Shown piece by piece: positions 6,049 to 13,110 of a DNA stretch of 19,320 nt; within the stretch, counting starts at the first letter, position 1, and each line of letters begins with the position of its first letter. Source of the stretch: CAYLZN01 sp964387935 (lineage in GTDB: Bacteria; Acidobacteriota; Vicinamibacteria; Vicinamibacterales; JAFNAJ01). The position numbers and the translations under genes were made by a program. A model generated the notes under the pieces. It was not told the origin of the DNA, did not search any database, and saw only the letters and a list, made by a program, of their open reading frames with translations. The DNA is taken from NCBI GenBank assembly GCA_964387935.1, contig CAYLZN010000079.1:1-19320 (forward strand), read 5' to 3'.

Positions 6049-6827
6049 CGCCCAGCCTTCGCGTCCTCATTGCCGACGACGAGCGACCGGCCCGGTCGTA
6101 TCTGACGGCGTTGCTGCAGGGGTTTCCCGATGTCGACCTCGTCGCCGAAGCGGAAGACGGCGTGGAGGCCGTCCGGCTCATCGAGGCTCACCGGCCGGAT
6201 CTCGCGCTGCTCGACCTGCAGATGCCGGAGCTCGATGGCCTCGGCGTGGTACGGCTCGTGCGCAAATCGGCGCAGCCGCTCGTCATCTTCGTGACGGCGC
6301 ATGACGAGTATGCGGTGCGGGCGTTCGAGGTGAACGCAGTGGACTACCTGCTGAAGCCCGTCGACGGGGCGCGCCTGCGGGAGGCGATCACCCGCGCGCA
6401 GGAGCGGCTCGATCGGGCGGATCTGCGGGAGGACGCGACGACGCGCGTCGAGGCGGCGGCCGTCGCCTACGAGCAGGCCACCAGGACGGAGTATCTCGAA
6501 CGCATCCCCGTGCGACGCCGCGACGAGATCGTGCTCGTGCCGGTGGCGCAGATCGCGTCGGTCGTCGCCGACGGCGAGCTGCTGCACCTGACGACCGTGC
6601 GCAACGAGCGGCATACCATCACCTACCGTCTCAAGGATCTCGCCGCGCGACTCGACCCGGCGCGATTCGTCCGCCTCGGTCGCGGGGCGCTCGCGTCGAT
6701 CGACCTGATCGCGCGCGTGCACGTCATGCCCGGCGGGACGCACCTGGTGACGCTGCACAACGGACAGGAGCTGCCGGTCAGTCGCCTTCAGTCGCGCGTG
6801 CTGCGCGATCACCTGTTCAAGCTGTAG
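6045..6827 (+). CDS. LytTR-family response regulator
   Basis: A 260-residue transcription regulator of the LytR/AlgR class. The receiver domain (about 5-120) has the acidic pair D11-D12, phospho-acceptor D57 in LALLDLQMPELDG, T84 in IFVTA and K104 in YLLKPVDG, so it is complete. The LytTR DNA-binding domain (about 150-258) shows IPVRRRDEIVLVPVAQIASVVADGELLHL and FVRLGRGALASID. GTG 6045 is the start, overlapping the kinase stop (GTGA). Its cognate kinase, directly upstream, is broken, so the regulator is probably unphosphorylated, driven by another kinase, or the break is an assembly error. The target genes are not known; the divergent TonB receptor and downstream M28 peptidase are candidates only by position. 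Confidence 0.93.
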   Translation: MTPSLRVLIADDERPARSYLTALLQGFPDVDLVAEAEDGVEAVRLIEAHRPDLALLDLQMPELDGLGVVRLVRKSAQPLVIFVTAHDEYAVRAFEVNAVDYLLKPVDGARLREAITRAQERLDRADLREDATTRVEAAAVAYEQATRTEYLERIPVRRRDEIVLVPVAQIASVVADGELLHLTTVRNERHTITYRLKDLAARLDPARFVRLGRGALASIDLIARVHVMPGGTHLVTLHNGQELPVSRLQSRVLRDHLFKL

Positions 6828-6846
6828 AAGGGCGGGCGTCGTGGGT

Positions 6847-6852
6847 TACACT
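6847..6852 (+). promoter_or_regulatory. -10-like element for the M28 peptidase gene
   Basis: TACACT, 20 bases before the ATG at 6873, lies in a 45-base gap after the regulator stop. No good -35 is visible. The same hexamer stands 18 bases before the kinase start at 5184. Confidence 0.3.
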
Positions 6853-6872
6853 CACTGACTCTGGAGTCCCCG

Positions 6873-8537
6873 ATGCCTGTCCGCCGCAGTGCCGTTGCCC
6901 TCCTGCTCCTCGCATCGCTGGCTGTCGTGGCTGCGCAGTCCCCCGCGCCGCAACTGCAGTCCATCACGCAGGATGACCTCCGGAAGGACCTCTACTTCCT
7001 GGCGTCCGACGCGCTGCAGGGCCGCCTGACGGGCACCTTCGGCAACGCCGCGGCGGCCGAGTGGATCCGCCATCGCTTCGACCGGCTTGGCCTGAAGCCG
7101 CTCGGGAACGCCCGTGGATTCGAACAGCCGTTCCAGATGATGACCGCAGTGCTGGGCGACGCCAACGCCGTCCGCATGCTGGAGGCCAGCGGCCTCAACG
7201 CCGTGCTGAAACTGCGACAGGACTACTACCCGCAGCGCTTCAGCGGCAACGCCGATGTGAAGGCCGCGGTCGTGTACGCCGGGTACGGGATCCACTCGCC
7301 CACCCACCGGCACGACGACTACCGGTCGGCAGCACGGGGAAAGATCGTGCTGGCCCTGGAAGGCGAACCGGGCGCCCAGGATCCCGCGAGCCCGTTTGAC
7401 GGAGTGGTGGCGTCACGCGCCGGCGAATCGCTGACCAAGGCCCTGGCCGCCCAGGCCGCGGGCGCGCTTGGGCTCGTCCTCGTGGCCGACGTTCACGCCG
7501 TTCGACCCGGTCCCGCGTCCGACTTCGGCGCGCAGGCCTCGCGCGCGTGGCCAGCCGAGCCCGGACGTGCGCCCCGCGTCACGTTGATGACGTGGGCCGA
7601 GCAGGTGCGCATTCCCGTCCTCACCGTGTCTGTCGCGACCGCAGAGCGTCTGGTGACCGGGACGGGAAAATCGCTGATCGACCTGGCACGCAGCGCCGAC
7701 CAGCCGGGCGGCGTCACGCCCCTGCCGCTCCCCGGCGTGGAGCTGCACCTCCGCACGGACCTCGAGCGCCGGGCCTTGCCGGGTCACAACGTCGTGGCGA
7801 TGCTCGAGGGCAGCGACCCGGCCTTGAAGGCCGAGTACGTGCTCATCGGCGGGCACTACGACCACGATGGCACCGACGGCCAGCGCACGTGGAACGGGGC
7901 GGACGACGATGGATCGGGAACGGTGGGCATGCTGGAGGCCGCTGAGGCGTTCGCGCTGGCCGCACAGGCCGGGCAGCGGCCACGGCGGTCGGTCATCTTC
8001 GCGGCCTGGAACGCCGAGGAGCAGGGGCTGCTCGGGTCGTGGGCGTTCGTCGAGCAGGCCCCCGTGCCGCTCGATCGCATCGCCGCGGTCATCAACCTCG
8101 ACATGATCGGCCGAAACGAGGAGGTTCCGGCGGGCGACGACGGCCGCTTCCGCGGCCTGGAACCCCAGTCCGCCGAGTCCAACGCCAACAGCCTGCACGC
8201 CGTGGGCCTCAGCCGGAGCCCGGATTTGCGTGCCGCCGTCGAGCGGGCCAACGCGGCAACCCGCCTCGAGCTGGAGACCGTCTTCGACAATCACGTGCAG
8301 AACATCATCAGGCGAAGCGACAACTGGCCCTTCCTCCAGCGTGGCGTCCCTGCGGTGTTCTTCACGACCGGGTTGCATCCGGACTACCACACGCCGAACG
8401 ATCGGCCCGAGAGAATCAACTACCCGAAGATGGAGAAGGTGGTGCGCCTGGTGTACCAGTTGGCCTGGGACCTCGCAAATGCGGAGGTCCGGCCGCGCCT
8501 GGCAGGCCCCACGGCGCCGGCGACCGCGTCACGCTGA
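6873..8537 (+). CDS. Secreted M28-family zinc metallopeptidase with PA-like insert
   Basis: A 554-residue exported aminopeptidase-type enzyme. A signal peptide (LLLLASLAVVAA, cleaved about before QSP) is followed by a helical N-terminal part and a PA-like insert (about 120-300, with VYAGYGIHSP and GKIVLALEGEPG). The M28 catalytic domain carries all five metal ligands and the base: H328-x-D330 in GGHYDH, bridging D344 in NGADDDGSG, catalytic E382 and ligand E383 in WNAEEQG, D410 in NLDMIGRN, and H506 in PDYHTPND. It should remove N-terminal residues from peptides in the periplasm or outside the cell. GGAG six bases upstream supports ATG 6873. It ends 18 bp from the convergent serine hydrolase gene. 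Confidence 0.93.
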   Translation: MPVRRSAVALLLLASLAVVAAQSPAPQLQSITQDDLRKDLYFLASDALQGRLTGTFGNAAAAEWIRHRFDRLGLKPLGNARGFEQPFQMMTAVLGDANAVRMLEASGLNAVLKLRQDYYPQRFSGNADVKAAVVYAGYGIHSPTHRHDDYRSAARGKIVLALEGEPGAQDPASPFDGVVASRAGESLTKALAAQAAGALGLVLVADVHAVRPGPASDFGAQASRAWPAEPGRAPRVTLMTWAEQVRIPVLTVSVATAERLVTGTGKSLIDLARSADQPGGVTPLPLPGVELHLRTDLERRALPGHNVVAMLEGSDPALKAEYVLIGGHYDHDGTDGQRTWNGADDDGSGTVGMLEAAEAFALAAQAGQRPRRSVIFAAWNAEEQGLLGSWAFVEQAPVPLDRIAAVINLDMIGRNEEVPAGDDGRFRGLEPQSAESNANSLHAVGLSRSPDLRAAVERANAATRLELETVFDNHVQNIIRRSDNWPFLQRGVPAVFFTTGLHPDYHTPNDRPERINYPKMEKVVRLVYQLAWDLANAEVRPRLAGPTAPATASR

Positions 8538-8555
8538 CGTCCGACCAGCAGGTGG

Positions 8556-10028
8556 TCAGCCGCGCGGAGCCGTCCTGAGCCTCTTCAGCGCGTCGACGGC
8601 CCCGCTGTTCGAGGGGTTGAGTTCCAGGGACCGCTCGTACGCCTTGATCGCGCGTGCGGCCTCCCCCGCAGCGGCGAGGGCCTCACCGAGGCTGTCGTGA
8701 GCGTTCCAGGAGTCGGGGTGGTCTTCCGCGTTCAGCTCGAACACCAGGACGGCCTCGTGAGGTTTGCTGTCGCGCAGAAGCGCGTAGCCAATGCCGTTGA
8801 CCGTTCGCTGGGTGAGCCGGGGCTCGTCGGGCCTCACCCGGCGCGCCGCGCGGTATTCGTCGAGTGCCCGCGCCACTCCGTCACGGCGCATCGTCTGCAC
8901 GAACCGGGCGAGCGCCGGCACGGGTTCCTGCACGTCGAGCCACGAGAGGGCGGCGCTCGGTCGGCCGCGTGCTTCGCGGATCAGGGCAGGGACCATCGAG
9001 AGGCCATTCTGCGAGTTGAGAAAGACGACGAGGCCGGACTTCTCCGAGGGCGAGGCCATGACGAAGGCCTTGACCGGGCCGTTGTCGCCCCAGTGCCACA
9101 CCGACCAGCCACCCGTCTCCTCCTCGAGTCCCCAGCCGAGGCCCCACGCCAGTGACGGCGCGAGCCGTCCGGTGGGCGATGTCGTGATCGTGTTGAACCC
9201 CGCCTGGTCGAGGCGCGATTGAGGGCTCACCATCTGACGCGCCAGGTCGGGCCGGAGGCCGACGCCGGCGATCGCCGCAGCCACGAACTTCGCGTAATCC
9301 TGCGCCGTCGTCTGGAGGCTCGAGGCCGCGTTGGGGCGCCAGGGGGTGTTGCGGCCGGTGACGTTGCCGATGACGCCGTGGCCGAACACCTTCAGCGACT
9401 CGTCGCGCGCCTGCCAGACCAGCGAACTGCTCGTCATGCCAAGCGGCTCGAACACCCGTCGTCTGACGAACGCCTCGACCGTCTCGCCGGTGATCCGTTC
9501 GACCACCGCGCTGAGGTAGACGAACCCCTCGCCGGAGTAGCTGAAACGCTCGCCGGGGGAGAAGTGGATCTTCAGGGGCTGGCCCGTCGGCCGCCAGTTC
9601 GGAAATCCGGTGCGGTGGCTGAGTACGTGGCGCGCGGTCACGGCCTTCAGGTGTTCATCGCTCTCGAGGTCGTACCGGCCGGGAAGGTACGTCACGAGAG
9701 GGGTGTCGAGATCCAGCCGTCCCTCCGCGACCAGTTTCAGCACGGCGTAGGCGAACAGGGGCTTGGTGAGCGAGGCGGCCTCGAAGACCGACGCGTCCGT
9801 GACGGGCGTGCCTGCCTGGGCGTGTGCGAGGCCGAAGGCGCGGTGCCACGTCGTGGTGCCGTTGCCGATCAGGGCGATCTGCACGCCCGGCACGACGGCC
9901 TCCGCCATCAGGTGGGGCACGCGGGTTTCGAGCCGATCGGCCAGGTCTTCTGCATCGTGCGATGCGGAGGTGGCGGCCGCGGTGAGCAGAAGCACGGTCG
10001 TACCGGTCAGGAGTTGGAGCGCACTCAT
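8556..10028 (-). CDS. Exported serine hydrolase, class C beta-lactamase fold, with TPR-like C-terminus
   Basis: A 490-residue protein. A signal peptide (LLTGTTVLLLTAAATSASH) precedes a beta-lactamase/penicillin-binding-like domain with S86-L-T-K89 (SxxK), Y164-S-G (in place of Y-x-N) and H313-W-G315 in WHWGDNGP (the KTG-equivalent). Enzymes of this group are esterases, D-peptidases or peptide hydrolases rather than true beta-lactamases. The last ~100 residues look like TPR helices (SWNAHDSLGEALAAAGEAA and AIKAYERSLELNP), suggesting a protein-binding tail. ATG 10028 starts the signal peptide; the frame extends to 10241 only because it crosses the repeat DNA of the next gene. TACAGT and AGGG lie just upstream. 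It follows the S8 protease gene by 92 bp on the same strand. Confidence 0.87.
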   Translation of the reverse strand: MSALQLLTGTTVLLLTAAATSASHDAEDLADRLETRVPHLMAEAVVPGVQIALIGNGTTTWHRAFGLAHAQAGTPVTDASVFEAASLTKPLFAYAVLKLVAEGRLDLDTPLVTYLPGRYDLESDEHLKAVTARHVLSHRTGFPNWRPTGQPLKIHFSPGERFSYSGEGFVYLSAVVERITGETVEAFVRRRVFEPLGMTSSSLVWQARDESLKVFGHGVIGNVTGRNTPWRPNAASSLQTTAQDYAKFVAAAIAGVGLRPDLARQMVSPQSRLDQAGFNTITTSPTGRLAPSLAWGLGWGLEEETGGWSVWHWGDNGPVKAFVMASPSEKSGLVVFLNSQNGLSMVPALIREARGRPSAALSWLDVQEPVPALARFVQTMRRDGVARALDEYRAARRVRPDEPRLTQRTVNGIGYALLRDSKPHEAVLVFELNAEDHPDSWNAHDSLGEALAAAGEAARAIKAYERSLELNPSNSGAVDALKRLRTAPRG

Positions 10029-10120
10029 GGCGCCCTGACTGTAACGCTCGACGCCTGTCGGGAAAAGGGGTCGCCGAAACACCGGCGGCGCGAGTGGTGC
10101 AAGGGGAGTTCGACTCGGTG

Positions 10121-11974
10121 TCAGTCGCCCCAGATGATCCGGTCCCCCCAGATGATCCGATCGCCCCAGACAATCCGGTCGCCCCAGACGATGTCGTCGC
10201 CCCAGACCAGGCGTTCGAACCAGACCACCTTGTCGGTCCACACCGTCCAGGGCTCCCAGACGGCCCGGTCGCTCCAGATCGAGGTGTCACCCCACGGAAT
10301 GCCGAGGCTCCAGGCCGGCTCGTTCACGAACGCGAGTTCACCCCACAGCAGACCCTGACCCCAGAGCAACTGGAGGCCCCACTTGTATGTCTGGCCTCCA
10401 AAGCTGTCGGATGGGGACACGGGTGTCCGGAGCCACCACTCGCCGCTCGGTGCTCCAGTGTCAATCGAGGCTGCCAAGCGGGTCGCGCCCGCCCCGTTCA
10501 CGGCTCCCGCGCCCTGCGTCAGCCGGTCGTGGCCGGGCATGTCGATGGACGTGACCTGCAGGATGGCCTTGAGGGCGTTGGGCGACAGGCTCGACGCGGC
10601 GCCGGTGGACGCGTGGGCTTCGAGCATGAGGGCCACCAGTCCCGTGGTCACGCCGGTGGCCATGCTCGTCCCGCTCAGGCGGAGGTAGGTTGCGCCCTGA
10701 TCCCCCTTGACGTGGAACTCCGGGTACACCTTGTAGAGCCAGCTGCCGAGCGCGGCCGGGCCGACCAGCCGGCGCCCGGGGGCCACGACTTCGGGCTTGG
10801 CCATGGCGTCGTACCACGTCGGGCCCCGGGAACTCCAGTCGGTTACAGAATCGTCATCGCGGCTGACAGTATTGTTGATGTCGACGGCCCCGACCGTGAT
10901 GGCGGAGGGCGCGTTCCCGGGACTGGTGATCCCTGCGTACCCTTGCTCCAGCGTGCGGGGATGCCTGCCGAAGTTACCCGCCGACGCGACCACGACCACG
11001 CCGGCGCCAGCAAGGCGCTCGACGGCTTCCACGAGGGGATCGGTTGCCGCTGGTTCGTACACCGGATGCCCCAATGACAGGTTGACCACGTCGATGCTGT
11101 ACCGATCCCGATTCGCGAGCACCCACTCCAGCGCTGCGATGACGTCGCTCGTCTGGCCTTCGCCCTTCGCACCGAGGACCTTGAGGACGACGAAGCGCAC
11201 CTCGGGCGCCATGCCTTCGAACGCGCCCGAGGACATCGCCCCCGTTCCTCCAATCAGCCCCGCGATGTGCGTCCCGTGGCCGTAGGCGTCGGATGGCGCG
11301 GCGGCTACCCCGAGTCGGGTGAAATCGTGGAACGCGAGAATGCGCTCCGGGGCGATGTCCTTCGAGGGCTCCAGGCCGGAGTCCACCAGGGCGACGACCA
11401 TCCCGCGGCCCGCCCATGCCTTCGCCACGCCGTCTGCGGCGACCAGTGGCGTGATGCTCGTCGTCGCGGTGACGCCGCTCGGCAGGCCGAGGGTGGCCTT
11501 GAGGATGCGGCCGTCGGTGTGGGAGTGAGGCGCGATGGGGGCATCCAGCGAGACCCGCTGGACGTCTTCGCTCGCCAGGAGCTGTCGAAGTTGCGTGACG
11601 GACACCTCGGTGGCGATCGCCTCGAGGCCGGAATACTCCTTCACGCTGCGGTTCGTGAGCGTGGTCACCGCGTTTTTCAGGGCCGTTCGGCGCCCTGACG
11701 CGGCCCGCAGGATGACCTTGACCCGACGACCGCGCGCGCTCTGGGCCACTGTCGTCTCCACAGCGGTGTCGAGCTTCGCGACATCCTCCGCCGAGAGAGT
11801 CTGACCCGTCAGCGCCTCAGGCCGGGTCGCTGACATGGCAGCAGCGGGCTGCGCGGCTGCCGGGGTTCCCCAGGCACCCAGGGCCACTGTCGACACGGCG
11901 AGCCGTGCGAGCCATCCGGCCCGGGACCGTGGGGCGAGCGAACGAGTGGGTGTCGTGGGTCGCTGGGCGGTCAC
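10121..11974 (-). CDS. Secreted subtilisin-like S8 serine protease with Trp-hexapeptide C-terminal repeat
   Basis: A 617-residue exported protease. Order: signal peptide (WLARLAVSTVALGAWGTPAAA/QP); an I9-like inhibitor propeptide (about 80-150, VKVILRAASG...LRQLLASEDVQRVSLDAPI); the subtilisin domain with D198 in VALVDSGLE, H233 in YGHGTHIAG, oxyanion Asn in ASAGNFGR and S437 in LSGTSMATG; then a tail (532-617) in which Trp recurs every six residues and the final units are [VI]-[VI]-W-G-D-R. All triad residues are present. GTG 11974 is preferred since GAGGA lies nine bases upstream and it directly precedes the signal peptide; ATG 12001 or 12070 are longer alternatives lacking a ribosome site. 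The serine hydrolase gene follows in the same direction. The role of the Trp tail is unknown; anchoring or secretion is a guess. Confidence 0.92.
   Translation of the reverse strand: MTAQRPTTPTRSLAPRSRAGWLARLAVSTVALGAWGTPAAAQPAAAMSATRPEALTGQTLSAEDVAKLDTAVETTVAQSARGRRVKVILRAASGRRTALKNAVTTLTNRSVKEYSGLEAIATEVSVTQLRQLLASEDVQRVSLDAPIAPHSHTDGRILKATLGLPSGVTATTSITPLVAADGVAKAWAGRGMVVALVDSGLEPSKDIAPERILAFHDFTRLGVAAAPSDAYGHGTHIAGLIGGTGAMSSGAFEGMAPEVRFVVLKVLGAKGEGQTSDVIAALEWVLANRDRYSIDVVNLSLGHPVYEPAATDPLVEAVERLAGAGVVVVASAGNFGRHPRTLEQGYAGITSPGNAPSAITVGAVDINNTVSRDDDSVTDWSSRGPTWYDAMAKPEVVAPGRRLVGPAALGSWLYKVYPEFHVKGDQGATYLRLSGTSMATGVTTGLVALMLEAHASTGAASSLSPNALKAILQVTSIDMPGHDRLTQGAGAVNGAGATRLAASIDTGAPSGEWWLRTPVSPSDSFGGQTYKWGLQLLWGQGLLWGELAFVNEPAWSLGIPWGDTSIWSDRAVWEPWTVWTDKVVWFERLVWGDDIVWGDRIVWGDRIIWGDRIIWGD
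10131..10381 (-). repeat. 18-bp coding repeat (Trp hexapeptide array)
   Basis: Within the 3' end of the S8 protease gene, plus-strand units beginning CAG or CAC recur every 18 bp from 10131 to about 10310. They are nearly identical at 10131-10202 (CAGATGATCCGGTCCCCC and variants) and increasingly divergent upstream. One phase slip of 33 bp occurs near 10310-10343, then 18-bp spacing resumes to 10381. At protein level Trp falls at 555, 561, 567 and so on to 615 (eleven in perfect six-residue register), plus 532, 538 and 544. Confidence 0.88.
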
Positions 11975-12116
11975 GATGCGGTGTCCTCGGCCATGCCGCA
12001 TCAGGGGCAAGAAGCACGCCAGCTGGCCGGAGGGGGTCGAGGGCGAGGACTTCCGAGGATTTCGGCGCACGCGGAACCCCGGGCCGCATGCGCGGGTGTC
12101 TCAGGTCGAGCCGGTG

Positions 12117-12139
12117 CCAGGACGTGGGACACGTCCTGG
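12117..12139. terminator. Perfect 10-bp stem-loop downstream of the DUF481 gene
   Basis: CCAGGACGTG (12117-12126) and CACGTCCTGG (12130-12139) are exact reverse complements around a GGA loop. It lies about 38 bases beyond the DUF481 stop and 143 bases before the S8 protease start, all on the minus strand. No T-run follows, so it may end transcription, protect the mRNA 3' end, or be a protein-binding site. Confidence 0.45.
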
Positions 12140-12176
12140 GCCAGCACGCGTTCACCCCGCCTGTGGAGGGGACCCC

Positions 12177-12956
12177 TCAGAACTTCGCCACGAGCGCGAC
12201 CGCGGTGATCGTGTCCGTCTTGTCGAACCCGGGCGGCTGGGCGTTCACGTAGCGGATGTTGTGCGAGACCTTGAGCGAGAAGAGGCTCGTGAGCTTCGCG
12301 GACAACGCCGCGGTGTGGCCGATGCGCCAATCGTCGCCGTCCGACAGGGACTGGTCGTAGCGGAAATCGTCGGTGAACTCGGCCGTGTCGGAGAACTTCA
12401 GCCGGTACGCCCATCCGGCGTCGAAGACCGCCGTCGAGATGTCGTCGCCGGCCAGGCGCTGCTCGTTCAGGTAGCCGAGGCCGCCGAAGAGCGACAGGCG
12501 ATGGGGTCCCTGGTCCACGAGCAGGTAGTCGAGACCGCCGGTCAGGACGTTGCGGTGGTCGATGCCGGCGAAGCGGTCGCGGAGGTAATCGTACTGGCCG
12601 TAGGCCGACAGGCGCGGCGTGATCTTCCGCGCCGCGCGGAAGTTGTAGAAGAACGCCTCCGCCGTCAACTCGTCATCCGTTTCTGCGCGCAGGAAGCCGG
12701 CGCGATTGCGGATCTCCCAGTCGTCTGGCCGGAAGATGATGTCTCCAGACAGGCCGATCGTCTGCGCGTCGGAGTTCCCGGTGGCGGCGAGGAACGAGAA
12801 GTCGAGCGATCCTTCCCGGAAGGGCGGCGGCGCGTTGGGCGGGGGCGCGACCTTGGGCAGATTGGCCGGGGCCGGGACCTGTGCCTGGGCGACCGCCGCG
12901 ACGAGCAGGAACAGGGGGACGAGGAGCGCGAGAGGGCGAGACGTGTGGCGTGACAT
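12177..12956 (-). CDS. DUF481-family outer-membrane protein
   Basis: A 259-residue protein with a clear signal peptide (LALLVPLFLLVAAVAQA/QV), a Pro-rich linker (PAPANLPKVAPPPNAPPPF) and then alternating polar/aromatic strands. These include GSLDFSFLAATGNSD, FRAARKITPRLSAYGQYDYLRDR, HRNVLTGGLDYLLVDQ and SLFGGLGYLNEQR, ending ALVAKF. The pattern and the terminal Phe match DUF481 (YdiY-like, salt-induced outer-membrane) beta-barrels, whose function is unknown. ATG 12956 is chosen because it directly begins the signal peptide; no good ribosome site is visible upstream. The frame extension to 13070 runs through a GC-rich repeat and is rejected. Its upstream region holds a copy of the dispersed repeat found at 16.5-16.9 kb. 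Confidence 0.85.
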   Translation of the reverse strand: MSRHTSRPLALLVPLFLLVAAVAQAQVPAPANLPKVAPPPNAPPPFREGSLDFSFLAATGNSDAQTIGLSGDIIFRPDDWEIRNRAGFLRAETDDELTAEAFFYNFRAARKITPRLSAYGQYDYLRDRFAGIDHRNVLTGGLDYLLVDQGPHRLSLFGGLGYLNEQRLAGDDISTAVFDAGWAYRLKFSDTAEFTDDFRYDQSLSDGDDWRIGHTAALSAKLTSLFSLKVSHNIRYVNAQPPGFDKTDTITAVALVAKF

Positions 12957-13035
12957 TTTTACTGAGACGCTCGGGGGGTCGGGTTGGATCGGGGGCCCGC
13001 GCCGCCCCGAAGTGCTCCTCCTTCGGGATCGGTGC

Positions 13036-13068
13036 GAGCCGGTTGGCCGAGCGCGCCGCGCGACGGCC
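13036..13068. repeat. Solitary copy of the dispersed GC-rich repeat core
   Basis: This 33-bp stretch starting GAGCCGGTTGGCCGAGCGCG matches positions 16846-16878 of the tandem array with a single difference (T versus G at the ninth base). It lies in the 154-bp gap between the ATPase stop and the DUF481 start. Such a long match in non-coding DNA 3.5 kb away indicates a dispersed repeat family. Confidence 0.7.
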
Positions 13069-13110
13069 ACCGGCCATATCCGCGCCCGCGGCGATTCCAG
13101 CGCAGGAGTG

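Noticed and set aside
5214..6812. Open frame of 532 codons on the minus strand across the kinase and regulator
   Set aside because: Antisense to the ATPase boxes and LytTR regulator; the product is Arg/His/Gln-rich low-complexity sequence without a domain.
8556..10028. Annotation of the first serine hydrolase as a true beta-lactamase resistance gene
   Set aside because: The SxxK fold is shared by many esterases and peptidases; the YSG and WHWG variants and the TPR tail do not point to antibiotic hydrolysis.
10131..10260. Possible CRISPR array from regular repeats
   Set aside because: The 18-bp units are contiguous, with no unique spacers, and code for the Trp hexapeptide tail of the protease.
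11835..12953. Open frame of 372 codons on the plus strand opposite DUF481
   Set aside because: Mirror of the DUF481 barrel gene, with Arg-rich shadow composition.
12957..13070. N-terminal extension of the DUF481 protein to 13070
   Set aside because: It would bury the signal peptide behind 38 Arg/Ser-rich residues encoded by the dispersed repeat.
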